Shown piece after piece: positions 33,667 to 43,743 of a DNA stretch of 64,000 nucleotides (position 1 is the stretch's first letter; each line of letters opens with the position of its first letter). A program made the position numbers and the translations under genes. The DNA lies in contig NZ_JYDE01000006.1 in assembly GCF_003263515.1 (NCBI RefSeq), positions 1 through 64,000 on the forward strand, written 5' to 3'. The DNA comes from Rahnella inusitata. Its GTDB lineage: Bacteria; Pseudomonadota; Gammaproteobacteria; Enterobacterales; Enterobacteriaceae. The notes beneath the pieces are model-generated. The model had not been told where the DNA came from. It made no database searches and worked only from the letters and a program-made list of their open reading frames with translations.

Positions 33667-35790
33667 TTGCTTAATCCGACTATTCGTAAATTCCAATACG
33701 GCCAGCACACCGTTACGCTGGAAACCGGCATGATGGCGCGTCAGGCGACTGCGGCCGTGATGGTTAGCATGGACGACACAGCGGTTTTCGTTACCGTTGT
33801 TGGCCAGAAAAAAGCTAAACCAGGTCAGAGCTTCTTCCCACTGACCGTTAACTATCAGGAGCGTACTTACGCTGCTGGTCGTATCCCGGGCAGCTTCTTC
33901 CGTCGTGAAGGCCGTCCAAGCGAAGGCGAAACACTGACTTCCCGTCTGATCGACCGTCCAATTCGCCCGCTGTTCCCGGAAGGCTTCCTGAATGAAGTTC
34001 AGGTTATCGCCACCGTGGTTTCCCTGAACCCGCAAGTAAACCCTGACATCGTTGCGATGATCGGTGCGTCTGCTGCCCTGAGCCTGTCTGGTATTCCATT
34101 CAGCGGCCCAATCGGTTCTGCGCGCGTTGGTTACATCAACGACCAGTACGTCCTTAACCCAACCGCAGACGAGCTGAAAACCAGCAGTCTGGATCTGGTG
34201 GTTGCCGGTACTAAAGGCGCGGTCCTGATGGTTGAATCTGAAGCGGATGTTCTTAGCGAAGACCAGATGCTGGGCGCTGTGGTGTTCGGCCACGAACAAC
34301 AACAAATCGTTATCGATAACATCAACTCTCTGGTTGCTGAAGTCGGTAAAGCGAAATGGGATTGGCAGCCAGAAGTGGTTAACGCTGAGCTGCACGCTCG
34401 CGTTGCTGCGCTGGCAGAATCTCGTTTAGGTGATGCTTATCTGATCACTGACAAACAAGACCGTTACGCTCAAATCAACGTGATCAAATCTGAAGTTGTG
34501 CAAACACTGCAAGCCGAAGATGAAGCGCTGGATGCTGGCGAAATCTCTGACCTGCTGGGCAGCATTGAGAAGAACGTGGTGCGTAGCCGTGTTCTGCGTG
34601 GCGAGCCACGTATCGATGGTCGTGAAAAAGACATGATCCGCGGTCTGGACGTTCGTACTGGTGTTCTGCCACGTACCCACGGTTCAGCACTGTTCACCCG
34701 TGGTGAAACTCAGGCGCTGGTCACAGCGACGCTGGGTACTGCACGTGACGCGCAAAACCTGGACGAGTTGATGGGTGAGAAGTCTGACAGCTTCCTGTTC
34801 CATTACAACTTCCCTCCATACTCCGTAGGTGAGACTGGCATGGTCGGTTCACCTAAACGTCGTGAGATTGGTCACGGTCGTTTGGCCAAGCGCGGCGTGT
34901 TGGCGATGATGCCAAAACCAGAAGACTTCCCGTACACTGTACGTGTGGTTTCTGAAATCACCGAATCTAACGGTTCATCTTCTATGGCTTCCGTTTGTGG
35001 TGCATCTCTGGCCCTGATGGATGCAGGCGTGCCTATCAAAGCCGCTGTTGCGGGTATCGCAATGGGTCTGGTCAAAGAAGGCGAAAGCTTTGTTGTTCTG
35101 TCTGACATTCTGGGTGACGAAGATCACCTGGGCGACATGGACTTTAAAGTTGCCGGTAGCCGCGATGGTATCACCGCGCTGCAGATGGACATCAAAATCG
35201 AAGGTATCACCCGCGAAATCATGCAGGTGGCTCTGAACCAGGCTAAGGGTGCGCGTCTGCACATTCTGGGCGTTATGGAACAGGCTATCAGCACCCCGCG
35301 TGGCGACATCTCTCAGTTTGCTCCACGTATCCACACCATTAAGATCAGCCCGGACAAAATCAAGGACGTGATCGGTAAAGGTGGTTCTGTGATCCGTGCT
35401 CTGACTGAAGAGACTGGCACGACTATCGAAATCGAAGATGACGGTACTGTGAAAATCGCAGCAACCGACGGCGAGAAAGCGAAATATGCTATCCGTCGTA
35501 TCGAAGAGATCACTGCTGAAATCGAAGTTGGCCGTATCTATCAGGGTAAAGTGACCCGTATCGTAGACTTTGGTGCGTTTGTTGCCATCGGCGGCGGTAA
35601 AGAAGGTCTGGTTCATATTTCTCAGATCGCTGATAAGCGTGTCGAGAAAGTGACTGATTACCTGCAGATGGGTCAGGAAGTACCGGTTAAGGTACTGGAA
35701 GTTGACCGCCAGGGCCGTGTGCGTTTGAGCATCAAAGAAGCAACTGCACCGACTCAAGACGACACAACTGAGCAACCTGCCGCAGAATAA
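33667..35790 (+). CDS. pnp: Polynucleotide phosphorylase
   Basis: A 707-residue 3'-5' exoribonuclease and RNA polymerase-like enzyme (E. coli 711), the trimeric core of the degradosome. Two RNase PH domains are separated by a helical linker ([12 protein letters not shown] in the first; [19 protein letters not shown] in the second), followed by KH (about 553-612) and S1 (about 622-690). It starts with TTG at 33667, the conserved start in E. coli. Likely autoregulated through the leader hairpin. Confidence 0.97.
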   Translation: MLNPTIRKFQYGQHTVTLETGMMARQATAAVMVSMDDTAVFVTVVGQKKAKPGQSFFPLTVNYQERTYAAGRIPGSFFRREGRPSEGETLTSRLIDRPIRPLFPEGFLNEVQVIATVVSLNPQVNPDIVAMIGASAALSLSGIPFSGPIGSARVGYINDQYVLNPTADELKTSSLDLVVAGTKGAVLMVESEADVLSEDQMLGAVVFGHEQQQIVIDNINSLVAEVGKAKWDWQPEVVNAELHARVAALAESRLGDAYLITDKQDRYAQINVIKSEVVQTLQAEDEALDAGEISDLLGSIEKNVVRSRVLRGEPRIDGREKDMIRGLDVRTGVLPRTHGSALFTRGETQALVTATLGTARDAQNLDELMGEKSDSFLFHYNFPPYSVGETGMVGSPKRREIGHGRLAKRGVLAMMPKPEDFPYTVRVVSEITESNGSSSMASVCGASLALMDAGVPIKAAVAGIAMGLVKEGESFVVLSDILGDEDHLGDMDFKVAGSRDGITALQMDIKIEGITREIMQVALNQAKGARLHILGVMEQAISTPRGDISQFAPRIHTIKISPDKIKDVIGKGGSVIRALTEETGTTIEIEDDGTVKIAATDGEKAKYAIRRIEEITAEIEVGRIYQGKVTRIVDFGAFVAIGGGKEGLVHISQIADKRVEKVTDYLQMGQEVPVKVLEVDRQGRVRLSIKEATAPTQDDTTEQPAAE

Positions 35791-35807
35791 TCTGTAACAG
35801 AAGTTTT

Positions 35808-35837
35808 ACAGCTCCTTTCCATCAGGAGGGGAGCTGT
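35808..35837 (+). terminator. Hairpin after pnp
   Basis: Stem ACAGCTCC/GGAGCTGT with a 14-base loop, 17 bases after the pnp stop. It lacks a clear T-run, so termination may be partial and nlpI may be co-transcribed. Confidence 0.6.
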
Positions 35838-35920
35838 TCGTATCACGAACGTAGGACGCGTTTGTGTTAAGCAAGCGGATGACAGGATGTCTATCCAATG
35901 TTTGTACTCCGGGAGTAGAA

Positions 35921-36805
35921 ATGAAGCCTTTCTTGCGCTGGTGTTATGTTGCGACAGCACTTATGTTGGCAGGATGCAGCAACCATGATTGGCGTAAAAA
36001 TGAAGTTCTGGCGATTCCGTTGCAACCGACGTTGCAGCAGGAAGTCATCCTGGCACGCATGGAACAAATTCTTGCCAGCCGGTCATTAACCGACGATGAG
36101 AGAGCACAGCTATTATATGAGCGCGGTGTGCTGTATGATAGTCTCGGGCTAAGAGCACTGGCGCGAAATGATTTTTCACAAGCGCTGTCTATTCGTCCTG
36201 ATATGCCAGAAGTTTTTAACTACCTGGGGATTTACCTAACGCAGGCAGGCAATTTCGATGCTGCCTATGAAGCGTTTGATTCTGTACTAGAGCTTGATCC
36301 AACTTACAACTACGCGCGTTTGAACCGAGGTATCGCACTGTATTACGGTGGCCGATTCTCGTTAGCGCAGGATGATCTGCAGGCGTTTTATCGAGACGAT
36401 CCAAATGATCCCTTCCGTTCGTTATGGCTTTACCTTGCGGAGCGAGAAATCAATCCGAAGGATGCCGACGTAGCGCTTCAACAGCGTTATGACAAAGCGG
36501 ACAGAGGGCAATGGGGATGGAATATCGTCGAATTCTACTTGGGCAAAATCAGCGAAACTACGCTGATGGAACGCCTCAAGGCAGAAGCAACGGATAACAC
36601 TTCGCTCGCTGAGCATCTCAGTGAAACTGACTTCTATTTAGGTAAGCATTACCTAAGTCTGGGGGACAAGAACAGCGCCGCGGCACTGTTCAAACTGACG
36701 GTAGCTAACAACGTTCACAACTTTGTTGAGCACCGCTATGCATTGTTGGAATTGGCGCTTTTGGGCCAAGAGCAAGACGACCTATCAGAATCGGACCAGC
36801 AATAG
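35921..36805 (+). CDS. nlpI: Lipoprotein NlpI
   Basis: A 294-residue outer-membrane lipoprotein, E. coli length. A lipoprotein signal peptide ends in the lipobox LAGC, with lipidated Cys19. The mature part is a set of TPR-like helical repeats (about residues 60-200). NlpI is an adaptor for murein hydrolases and delivers MepS to the protease Prc. The ATG at 35921 fits the signal peptide; a longer frame from 35864 would not. Located between pnp and deaD, as in E. coli. Confidence 0.95.
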   Translation: MKPFLRWCYVATALMLAGCSNHDWRKNEVLAIPLQPTLQQEVILARMEQILASRSLTDDERAQLLYERGVLYDSLGLRALARNDFSQALSIRPDMPEVFNYLGIYLTQAGNFDAAYEAFDSVLELDPTYNYARLNRGIALYYGGRFSLAQDDLQAFYRDDPNDPFRSLWLYLAEREINPKDADVALQQRYDKADRGQWGWNIVEFYLGKISETTLMERLKAEATDNTSLAEHLSETDFYLGKHYLSLGDKNSAAALFKLTVANNVHNFVEHRYALLELALLGQEQDDLSESDQQ

Positions 36806-36920
36806 CTGACGACACCAATCAGCCTGATTAATCATGGTTTTTACCATTTTTAAGCGCCTTAACGGGCGAGGGTTGCTTTGTTCGTTTTATAATCTAATTT
36901 GAGCCGGTTCACACTTTTCA

Positions 36921-37001
36921 ATGAAAATGACTGAAAATTTTCTCGACGAGTTATGTAGACTGGCTGCCATTATTAATGAGGCACGTGTACATGACTACTG
37001 A
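36921..37001 (+). CDS. yrbN: Small protein YrbN, overlapping the deaD start
   Basis: A 26-codon open frame reading [20 protein letters not shown] and ending VHDY. The TGA lies inside deaD, so the two frames overlap by 11 bases. E. coli has an expressed 26-residue small protein of this type, YrbN, at the same place between nlpI and deaD. A second ATG at codon 3 (36927) is possible. The overlap suggests translational coupling or leader-peptide control of deaD; function is unproven. Confidence 0.78.
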   Translation: MKMTENFLDELCRLAAIINEARVHDY

Positions 37002-38925
37002 GCTTGAAATCTCTTTTGCTGACCTGGGGCTGTCTGCTCCGATCATTTCTGCCCTTACCGATTTGGGCTACGAAAAACCTTCACCAATCCAGGCTGAGTG
37101 TATTCCTCACCTGCTGAGCGGCCGCGATGTTCTGGGTATGGCGCAGACCGGTTCCGGTAAAACTGCTGCATTCTCTTTACCTTTGCTGCACAACATTGAT
37201 GCTTCACTGAAAGCACCACAAATTCTTGTTCTGGCACCAACCCGCGAACTGGCGGTTCAGGTTGCTGAAGCAATGACTGACTTCTCTAAACATATGCATG
37301 GCGTAAATGTGGTTGCCCTTTATGGCGGCCAGCGCTATGACGTTCAGCTGCGCGCACTGCGTCAAGGTCCACAAGTTGTTGTGGGTACCCCGGGCCGCCT
37401 GCTGGACCACCTGAAACGTGGCACCCTGAACCTCTCTAACCTGAGCGGTCTGGTACTGGACGAAGCCGATGAAATGCTGCGTATGGGCTTCATCGAAGAC
37501 GTCGAAACCATCATGGCGCAGATCCCGGCTCAACATCAGACCGCGTTGTTCTCTGCAACCATGCCAGAAGCGATCCGTCGTATTACACGTCGTTTCATGA
37601 AAGATCCACAGGAAGTGCGCATTCAGTCAAGCATCACTACCCGTCCGGACATCAGCCAGAGCTACTGGACTGTGCACGGCCTGCGTAAGAATGAAGCTCT
37701 GGTGCGTTTCCTGGAAGCTGAAGACTTTGATGCAGCGATCATCTTCGTGCGTACTAAAAGCGCGACGCTGGAAGTGGCTGAAGCCCTGGAACGTAGCGGC
37801 TACAGCAGTGCTGCACTGAACGGCGACATGAACCAGGCTCTGCGTGAGCAGACTCTGGAACGTCTGAAAGATGGCCGTCTGGACATTCTGATCGCAACCG
37901 ACGTGGCAGCACGTGGTCTCGACGTAGAACGTATCAGCCTGGTTGTTAACTACGACATCCCGATGGACTCCGAGTCTTACGTTCACCGTATCGGCCGTAC
38001 CGGTCGTGCTGGTCGTGCAGGTCGCGCATTGCTGTTCGTTGAGAACCGTGAACGTCGCCTGTTGCGTAACATTGAACGCACCATGAAGCTGACCATTCCA
38101 GAAGTTGAAATTCCAACTGCTGATGTACTTGGCGAGCGTCGTCTTGCTAAGTTCGCAGCTAAAGTTCAGCAACAACTGGAAAGCAGCGATCTGGATCAGT
38201 ACCGCGCGCTGTTGGCTAAACTGCAACCTGCAGAAGAGCTGGACATCGAAACGCTGGCTGCTGCACTGCTGAAAATGGCACAGGGCGAACGTCCTCTGAT
38301 CGTTGCCGCTGACCCAATCTTCAAAAGCCGTCCACCGCGTCGTGAATTTGAAGAACGTGGTGACCGCGGTGATCGTGGCGATCGTCGTGACCGTCCGGCT
38401 CGCAGCAATGACCGTCCTGCACGTGATGGCGACAGCCCGCGTCGTGAACGTCGTGAAGCTGGCGATATGGAACTGTACCGTATCGAAGTGGGTCGTGATG
38501 ATGGTGTTGAAGTTCGTCACATCGTTGGCGCGATTGCTAACGAAGGCGACATCAGCAGCCGTTACATCGGTAACATCAAGCTGTTCGGTACGCACTCCAC
38601 GATCGAACTGCCGAAAGGTATGCCGGGCGAGATTCTGTCTCATTTCACCCGTACCCGCATCCTGAACAAACCGATGAACATGCAGTTGCTGGGTGATGCT
38701 CAGCCACAGCCTGCACGTCGCGAACGTCCGGCCGGTGCTGGTGGCGAACGTCGTGGTAACGGTGCTCCGCGTCCTTTCAACGGTGATCGTCCTGCCGGTG
38801 CTGGTGGCGAACGTCGTGGTAACGGCGCTCCACGTTCTTTCAGCGGCGACCGTCGTGAAGGTTCTTCAGCAGCTGGCGAACGTCGTCCGCCAAGCCGCGC
38901 ACCACGTCGTACTACTGACGCATAA
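36991..38925 (+). CDS. deaD: Cold-shock DEAD-box RNA helicase DeaD (CsdA)
   Basis: A 644-residue ATP-dependent RNA helicase (E. coli 629) acting in 50S assembly and mRNA decay at low temperature. Motifs in order: Q motif around residues 28-35, Walker A AQTGSGKT (51-58), PTRELA, TPGR, DEAD (157-160), SAT, RGLD and HRIGRTGR. Then a dimerisation/RNA-binding DbpA-like domain (about 480-555) and an Arg/Gly-rich tail with a duplicated 21-residue unit. The ATG at 36991 fits homology ([13 protein letters not shown]); an earlier in-frame start at 36976 is less likely. Confidence 0.96.
   Translation: MTTELEISFADLGLSAPIISALTDLGYEKPSPIQAECIPHLLSGRDVLGMAQTGSGKTAAFSLPLLHNIDASLKAPQILVLAPTRELAVQVAEAMTDFSKHMHGVNVVALYGGQRYDVQLRALRQGPQVVVGTPGRLLDHLKRGTLNLSNLSGLVLDEADEMLRMGFIEDVETIMAQIPAQHQTALFSATMPEAIRRITRRFMKDPQEVRIQSSITTRPDISQSYWTVHGLRKNEALVRFLEAEDFDAAIIFVRTKSATLEVAEALERSGYSSAALNGDMNQALREQTLERLKDGRLDILIATDVAARGLDVERISLVVNYDIPMDSESYVHRIGRTGRAGRAGRALLFVENRERRLLRNIERTMKLTIPEVEIPTADVLGERRLAKFAAKVQQQLESSDLDQYRALLAKLQPAEELDIETLAAALLKMAQGERPLIVAADPIFKSRPPRREFEERGDRGDRGDRRDRPARSNDRPARDGDSPRRERREAGDMELYRIEVGRDDGVEVRHIVGAIANEGDISSRYIGNIKLFGTHSTIELPKGMPGEILSHFTRTRILNKPMNMQLLGDAQPQPARRERPAGAGGERRGNGAPRPFNGDRPAGAGGERRGNGAPRSFSGDRREGSSAAGERRPPSRAPRRTTDA
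38725..38850 (+). repeat. Two tandem copies of a 63-bp unit in the deaD tail
   Basis: Units 38725-38787 and 38788-38850 encode [21 protein letters not shown] and nearly the same again (SFSGD at the end). The copies differ at only a few bases, pointing to a recent in-frame duplication that lengthens the RNA-binding Arg/Gly tail. Confidence 0.85.
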
Positions 38926-38960
38926 TTTATCGCGCTTCGGTTTACTGAAGCTTAGATAAT

Positions 38961-38993
38961 AAAAAACCAGCCTTAACCGGCTGGTTTTTTTTT
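38961..38993. terminator. Bidirectional terminator between deaD and yhbW
   Basis: A-run, stem ACCAGCC/GGCTGGT with a TTAACC loop, and a long T-run. It serves deaD rightward and yhbW leftward. Confidence 0.9.
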
Positions 38994-39014
38994 GTCTGTG
39001 ATTTGTCGAGATGC

Positions 39015-40040
39015 TTAACTGATGCGCTGCTCTTTTACTAAATCGCCCTGCAACTCAGAGACAATTTCGAACGAACGCAAACGCGCCTGCTGATCAAAAA
39101 TCTGTCCATTGATCATCAGCTCATCGGCTTCAGTTTCACGCAGAATCGACTGCAAACCCTGACGCAGTGTGTCTTTATTGCCAACCACCGACATACGCAG
39201 AGCGTTATCCACACCAAAGCGTTCTGATGCAGACCACAGGCTTTCGATATTATCCACCGGCGCAGGCAGTTTGCCCGGCATACCACGGCGCAGATTAATG
39301 AACTGCTGCTGATTGGAGGTAAACATCCGGCGCGCTTCTTCATCGGTGTCTGCGCCAATAGCGTTGAGACACACCATCGCATACGGCTTTTCAAGCTGCG
39401 CGGAAGGCTGGAACTTGCTGCGGTAAATAGCTAATGCCTGATACAGCATGTCCGGTGCGAAATGCGATGCGAAGGCGAAAGGTAATCCGAGTGCGGCAGC
39501 CAGCTGAGCGCTGTACAGACTTGAACCCAGTAGCCAGATCGGCACATGCAATCCCTGACCCGGTACGGCCTGAACCGCCTGATGCGGCTGAACTTCACCG
39601 AAATACAGCTGCAATTCCTGCACATCTTTCGGGAAGTTATCGACTTCGCCGGAAAGATGCCGGCGCAGAGCAATCATGGTGCGCTGATCGGTGCCCGGCG
39701 CGCGGCCAAGACCCAGGTCGACACGGTTCGGATACAGCGTGGCCAGCGTGCCAAACTGTTCGGCGATCACCAGCGGGGAATGGTTGGGCAGCATGACACC
39801 GCCGGAACCCACGCGAATAGTTTTCGTGCCGCCCGCAATATAACCCAGCAATACGGATGTCGCCGCGCTGGCGATGCCGGTCATATTGTGGTGTTCAGCC
39901 ATCCAGTAACGTTGATAACCCCATTTCTCGGCGTGTTGCGCCAGTTCCAGGGAAGATTTAAAGGCCTGCGCGGGATCAGTACCTTGTGGAACAGGTGCCA
40001 GATCGAGAACGGAAAGGGGAACGGTGTGTTTATCAGACAT
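39015..40040 (-). CDS. yhbW: Luciferase-like flavin monooxygenase YhbW
   Basis: A 341-residue TIM-barrel protein of the bacterial luciferase-like (LLM) family. Signatures are LDLAPVPQG near the N-terminus, [34 protein letters not shown] and [11 protein letters not shown]. Such proteins use FMNH2 and O2 on unknown small substrates. Length and motifs match E. coli YhbW (335). The ATG at 40040 was chosen; a GTG two codons upstream (40046) is an alternative. It is divergent from the HlyD gene. Confidence 0.92.
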   Translation of the reverse strand: MSDKHTVPLSVLDLAPVPQGTDPAQAFKSSLELAQHAEKWGYQRYWMAEHHNMTGIASAATSVLLGYIAGGTKTIRVGSGGVMLPNHSPLVIAEQFGTLATLYPNRVDLGLGRAPGTDQRTMIALRRHLSGEVDNFPKDVQELQLYFGEVQPHQAVQAVPGQGLHVPIWLLGSSLYSAQLAAALGLPFAFASHFAPDMLYQALAIYRSKFQPSAQLEKPYAMVCLNAIGADTDEEARRMFTSNQQQFINLRRGMPGKLPAPVDNIESLWSASERFGVDNALRMSVVGNKDTLRQGLQSILRETEADELMINGQIFDQQARLRSFEIVSELQGDLVKEQRIS

Positions 40041-40381
40041 AGTCACGGCTCACTCGTTGAGGGACGAAACGAAAGCGGATCGCCCGCTAAAAATGCTCAT
40101 AATTAGAACGAGTATTACCCATTCATTGCAGATTGAATACTGCATTTGTGCCTTTCCTGACCCTCTAATTCATACGTGACGACTATGAATCATGTTTAAT
40201 TTATCGTTTCAGCCAATATGTTGTTTTGTGTTAAAACGTCTCCGTCTGCGCCGCTATGATTGAGCGTCACCTATGATGTATCTGTTACTCCGAAAACGGA
40301 GTGCGGCAAAAACGGACAATAAAGGAATGGAAACCCCATGCCGTTGAACAAAACTGGCGAGAAAAAAGGATCAGGCTACAC
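40041..40381. other. 341-base divergent region between yhbW and the HlyD gene
   Basis: No gene seen. It carries a perfect 7-bp inverted repeat (ATTCATA-N9-TATGAAT, 40168-40190), a possible operator, in AT-rich DNA. No regulator gene is adjacent. Confidence 0.5.
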
Positions 40382-41356
40382 ATGAGTAAACGTATTTTAT
40401 TGACCCTTCTGCTGGTTGCCGTGGCGGTGTCATTAGCGGTCTTATTCCGCGCACACAATCAGGATTTATTGTTGCAGGGCGAAGTGGATGCGCCTGAGGT
40501 TATTGTCGCCTCTAAAGCCAAAGGCCGCGTGATCGAACGTCATGTCGAGCGGGGTGATGACGTCAAAGCCGGTCAGTTGTTGATAACCCTCGACAGCCCT
40601 GAAATGATGGCGCAGTTGCGCGCGCTCGAAGCGGCGCGCGATCAGGCAAAAGCTCAGCTCGATCTCTCCGTAAACGGCACCCGTGAAGAAAGTATTCGCA
40701 ACCTGAAAGCCACGCTGGCGCAGTCTCAGGCCGAATACATCAATGCCCGCGATCTCTACAACCGCAACGCCAAAGTTGCGGCGAAAGGGTTTATTTCCGC
40801 TGCCGATTTAGAAGATTCCCGCCGTGCCCGCGACAGCGCATACCAGCAAGTGCTGGTCGCCAAAGCCAACCTTGATGAAGGCACCAACGGCGACCGTGTT
40901 GAACAACGCGATAGCTACGCCGCACAGTTGCGTCAGGCGGAAGAAGATTTACTTGAGCTGAAAGCGCAAACCGATGACTTACAGGTCAAAGCGCCGGTCG
41001 ATGGTGAGGTGGGGCCGATCCCGGTGGAAGTTGGCGAACTGGAAAGTGCCAACAGTCCGTTGCTGACGTTAGTCCGTCTGCCGGACGCCTATTTCGTCTT
41101 TAATCTGCGTGAAGATATTTTGGCCGGCGTGCGCAAAGGCGACAAAGTCCAGATGCGCGTGCCTGCCCTGAACAACCAGATGATTGAAGCCGAAGTGCGC
41201 TACATCGCGCCGCTGGGCGATTACGCCACCAAACGCGCCACGCGTGCGACGGGTGATTTCGATCTTAAGACCTTTGAAGTGCGTCTTTACCCGGCGAAAC
41301 CGGTGCCCGGCCTGCGTCAGGGCATGAGTGCGCTGTGGCAGTGGAAGGCGAAGTGA
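40382..41356 (+). CDS. HlyD-family periplasmic adaptor (membrane fusion protein)
   Basis: A 324-residue adaptor anchored by one N-terminal helix (about residues 4-22). A lipoyl/beta-barrel part (QGEVDAPEVIVASKAKGRVIE...GDDVKAGQLLITLDSPE) flanks a long coiled-coil hairpin (about 70-210, rich in AQLRALEAARDQAKAQ). It is similar to E. coli YhiI-type adaptors. The ATG at 40382 follows an AAAGGAT site. It overlaps the next gene by 4 bases (GTGA). With two ABC-2 permeases downstream it should form a tripartite-like exporter spanning the periplasm, but no outer-membrane channel or ATPase is nearby. Substrate unknown. Confidence 0.88.
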   Translation: MSKRILLTLLLVAVAVSLAVLFRAHNQDLLLQGEVDAPEVIVASKAKGRVIERHVERGDDVKAGQLLITLDSPEMMAQLRALEAARDQAKAQLDLSVNGTREESIRNLKATLAQSQAEYINARDLYNRNAKVAAKGFISAADLEDSRRARDSAYQQVLVAKANLDEGTNGDRVEQRDSYAAQLRQAEEDLLELKAQTDDLQVKAPVDGEVGPIPVEVGELESANSPLLTLVRLPDAYFVFNLREDILAGVRKGDKVQMRVPALNNQMIEAEVRYIAPLGDYATKRATRATGDFDLKTFEVRLYPAKPVPGLRQGMSALWQWKAK

Positions 41357-42525
41357 AGCGGGTCAAAGCGCCGCGCAGTGAAAGGATAAAAGCCGGATGG
41401 CGCTGCTTTAGTCGTGCTTTTAACCGGGAGGTCAGTTTTGCTTTCCGTAAGCCGGTGATCCACTGGCTGTGCTGGATTTTCCCCTTGCTGCTGTTCGGGC
41501 TTATCAGCAGCAATTTCTCGGAAGGCACTTTGCTGGACTTACCGGTATCAGTAGTCGATAACGATCACAGCAGCCTCTCGAAAACGCTGGTCCGAAAACT
41601 GGATGCCGGTTCGCATGCCCACGTTCAGGCTTTTAACGGCGGATTGCAGGAGGCCGAATACCGGTTGCGCACGGCACAAGATTACGCGCTGCTGTATATC
41701 CCGACGGATTTCGAAGCCGACGTACTGGCCGGAAAACAGCCGAGCGTTGTGCTGTACTATAACGCTTTGTTCTATGGTGCCGGTTTGTACTCCACGCAGG
41801 ATTTCAGCGGGCTTATCACCGAACTCAACACCAGCTACCGTTCGATTATCGCGACGGAAATCGGCAAAACGCTGCCGTCGCTGGCGAGCGTCGATCTCTC
41901 CTACGGCAGCCTGTTCAACGCCAGCGGCAGCTACATTTACTACCAGCAGTTCGCCGCCACCATTCACCTGCTGCAACTTTTCACCGTGACCTGCATGATC
42001 TATGTGATGGCACGCAGTCAGGCGTTGCTCAGCGCACCGTCGTTTACGTTGGCGCTGCTCGGAAAACTGGCCCCTTATACGCTGTGTTTCACGACCTTGC
42101 TGATGGTGGAAATCGCCATGCTGGTGGGGTTCTTTGATGCGCGGGTCAGCGGCAATCCGCTTTATATGTTGCTGGTCGGCTTCTTCTATGTGATTGCCGC
42201 CCAGAGCCTCGGGTTGTTGCTGTTTACCTTCACCAAAACCACCATTACCGCCTACACCATGATGGGGATTTTCGTCAGTATCGCGCTGACCTTCTCAGGC
42301 ATGGCGGTGCCAGTGCTTTCGATGCCGCTGCCGGCAAGGATAATTTCAGGTATCGAACCACTGAGTTACGCACTGGCGGCGATGTTTGACGTTTTCCTGC
42401 GTGAAGTCTCGGTGCGCGGTATTTTGATGGTCTGCTGCATCTTGCTGATTTACCCGCTGGTCACCGCCTTCCTGGTGCGTAAGCGGTTATACCTGCGGAT
42501 GAAGCAACAGGAGCCAGGAAAATGA
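41353..42525 (+). CDS. ABC-2-type permease, first of two
   Basis: A 390-residue inner-membrane protein with the ABC-2 topology. One N-terminal helix (WLCWIFPLLLFGLIS), a large periplasmic domain (LPVSVVDNDHSSLSKTLVRKL...) and five or so C-terminal helices are visible. It resembles YhhJ-type exporters; there is no Walker motif. A GTG at 41353 overlaps the adaptor stop as GTGA and follows a GGAAGG site; GTG codons at 41335 and 41341 are other in-frame possibilities. It overlaps the second permease by 4 bases (ATGA). Confidence 0.86.
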   Translation: MKRVKAPRSERIKAGWRCFSRAFNREVSFAFRKPVIHWLCWIFPLLLFGLISSNFSEGTLLDLPVSVVDNDHSSLSKTLVRKLDAGSHAHVQAFNGGLQEAEYRLRTAQDYALLYIPTDFEADVLAGKQPSVVLYYNALFYGAGLYSTQDFSGLITELNTSYRSIIATEIGKTLPSLASVDLSYGSLFNASGSYIYYQQFAATIHLLQLFTVTCMIYVMARSQALLSAPSFTLALLGKLAPYTLCFTTLLMVEIAMLVGFFDARVSGNPLYMLLVGFFYVIAAQSLGLLLFTFTKTTITAYTMMGIFVSIALTFSGMAVPVLSMPLPARIISGIEPLSYALAAMFDVFLREVSVRGILMVCCILLIYPLVTAFLVRKRLYLRMKQQEPGK

Positions 42526-43685
42526 CCCGTCGTGAATGGTTTAAAACCTGGTGGGGTACGTTTAGCAAAGTGCTGACCGGCCTGCTTGATAAACCCATGT
42601 GGATGATGTTGCTGATTTCGCTGTGCGTGATGAGCCTGGTCTACGCCAACCGTACGGTGTGGGATTTGCCCGTGGCGGTCGTTGATCAGGACCACAGCTC
42701 CGCCAGCCGGATGCTGACCCGACAGCTGGACGCCACGTCGAAAGTCAAAACCGTGCAGTACGAAAATCTGGCGGATGCGGAACACGATCTGGCGCTGCGC
42801 CAGCTGTTCGCGGTGATTATCATGCCGGTCGATCTTGAAAAGAAGATCCTCGCTGGTCAGAACATTGTGATCCCGGTGTACGGCGATGCCACCAACCGGC
42901 TGGCTAATGGTCAGATCCAGCAGGACGTGCTGGCTGCCTACCAGTCGATCCTTACGCAGTACAATAGCGATCTCCTGCTGCGTAACGGATTCAGCGAACG
43001 ACAGGCCAGCGTCGTGTTGTCGCCAATGGTCGGTCAGACGCTCGATCTGTTTAACCCCGGCATCAGCTTCGCGGCGATCATTTTCCCCGGCCTGCTGGTG
43101 ATGTTATTACAGCACTCCTTGCTGATCGCCAGCGTGCGCGTCAGCATCGTGCTTAACAGCGGCCCCTCAGGGAAACCGGCGATCCCGGCATTTCTCGGCG
43201 GGATTTCGGCGCTGATCCCGGTGTGGCTATTTTTGTCGATCGTCCTGTTCGTGCTGTGGCCATGGATTTTAGGCTACCGGCAGACGGCGAGTATTCCTGA
43301 GATCCTCTTGCTGACGTTTCCGTTCCTGCTGGCGGTGTTAGGGCTGGGTAAACTGGTGACGGAATGTCTGCGCAGCGTTGAACTTATCTACCTGACGTTA
43401 GCTTTTCTGACCACGCCGGTGTTTTACATTTCCGGGACTATCTGGCCGCTTCAGGCAATGCCCGCGTGGGTGAGGGGGATTTCTTCCATGCTGCCGTCGA
43501 CATGGGCGACCAAAGCGATTGCCGGGGTGAATCAGATGGGATTGCCGTTCAGAGACGTCGGCGGTGATATTCTGATGTTATTGCTTCTCTGCGGTTTTTA
43601 CACTTTTATTGGTATTGCGGTGGGCATGCTGCGCGATGGCGTCCGGCTGCGGGCGATGTTCAGACGCAAACATAAAAGCGTATGA
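42522..43685 (+). CDS. ABC-2-type permease, second of two
   Basis: A 387-residue paralogue of the preceding protein with the same design: an N-terminal helix (MWMMLLISLCVMSLVYA), a periplasmic domain starting LPVAVVDQDHSSASRMLTRQL, and C-terminal helices with the conserved FYISGTIWPLQAMPAWV region. The two permeases presumably form a heterodimer. A strong bidirectional terminator follows directly, so no ATPase gene can be part of this operon downstream. Confidence 0.86.
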   Translation: MTRREWFKTWWGTFSKVLTGLLDKPMWMMLLISLCVMSLVYANRTVWDLPVAVVDQDHSSASRMLTRQLDATSKVKTVQYENLADAEHDLALRQLFAVIIMPVDLEKKILAGQNIVIPVYGDATNRLANGQIQQDVLAAYQSILTQYNSDLLLRNGFSERQASVVLSPMVGQTLDLFNPGISFAAIIFPGLLVMLLQHSLLIASVRVSIVLNSGPSGKPAIPAFLGGISALIPVWLFLSIVLFVLWPWILGYRQTASIPEILLLTFPFLLAVLGLGKLVTECLRSVELIYLTLAFLTTPVFYISGTIWPLQAMPAWVRGISSMLPSTWATKAIAGVNQMGLPFRDVGGDILMLLLLCGFYTFIGIAVGMLRDGVRLRAMFRRKHKSV

Positions 43686-43687
43686 TC

Positions 43688-43724
43688 AAAAAAGGGATAT
43701 GACCTCAACGTCATATCCCTTTTT
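43688..43724. terminator. Bidirectional terminator between the permease operon and ubiV
   Basis: A-run, 12-bp stem AAGGGATATGAC/GTCATATCCCTT with a short loop, T-run. It ends both the rightward exporter operon and the leftward ubiUV operon. Confidence 0.9.
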
Positions 43725-43743
43725 GCTTAATGGCGCCAGAGGA

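Noticed and set aside
34975-35775. Open frame (266 codons) antisense to pnp
   Set aside because: Shadow of pnp; no supporting signals.
37627-38643. Long open frame (338 codons) antisense to deaD
   Set aside because: Its sequence is the mirror of a highly conserved helicase with strong codon bias; low-complexity composition rich in Thr and Phe, and no domain.
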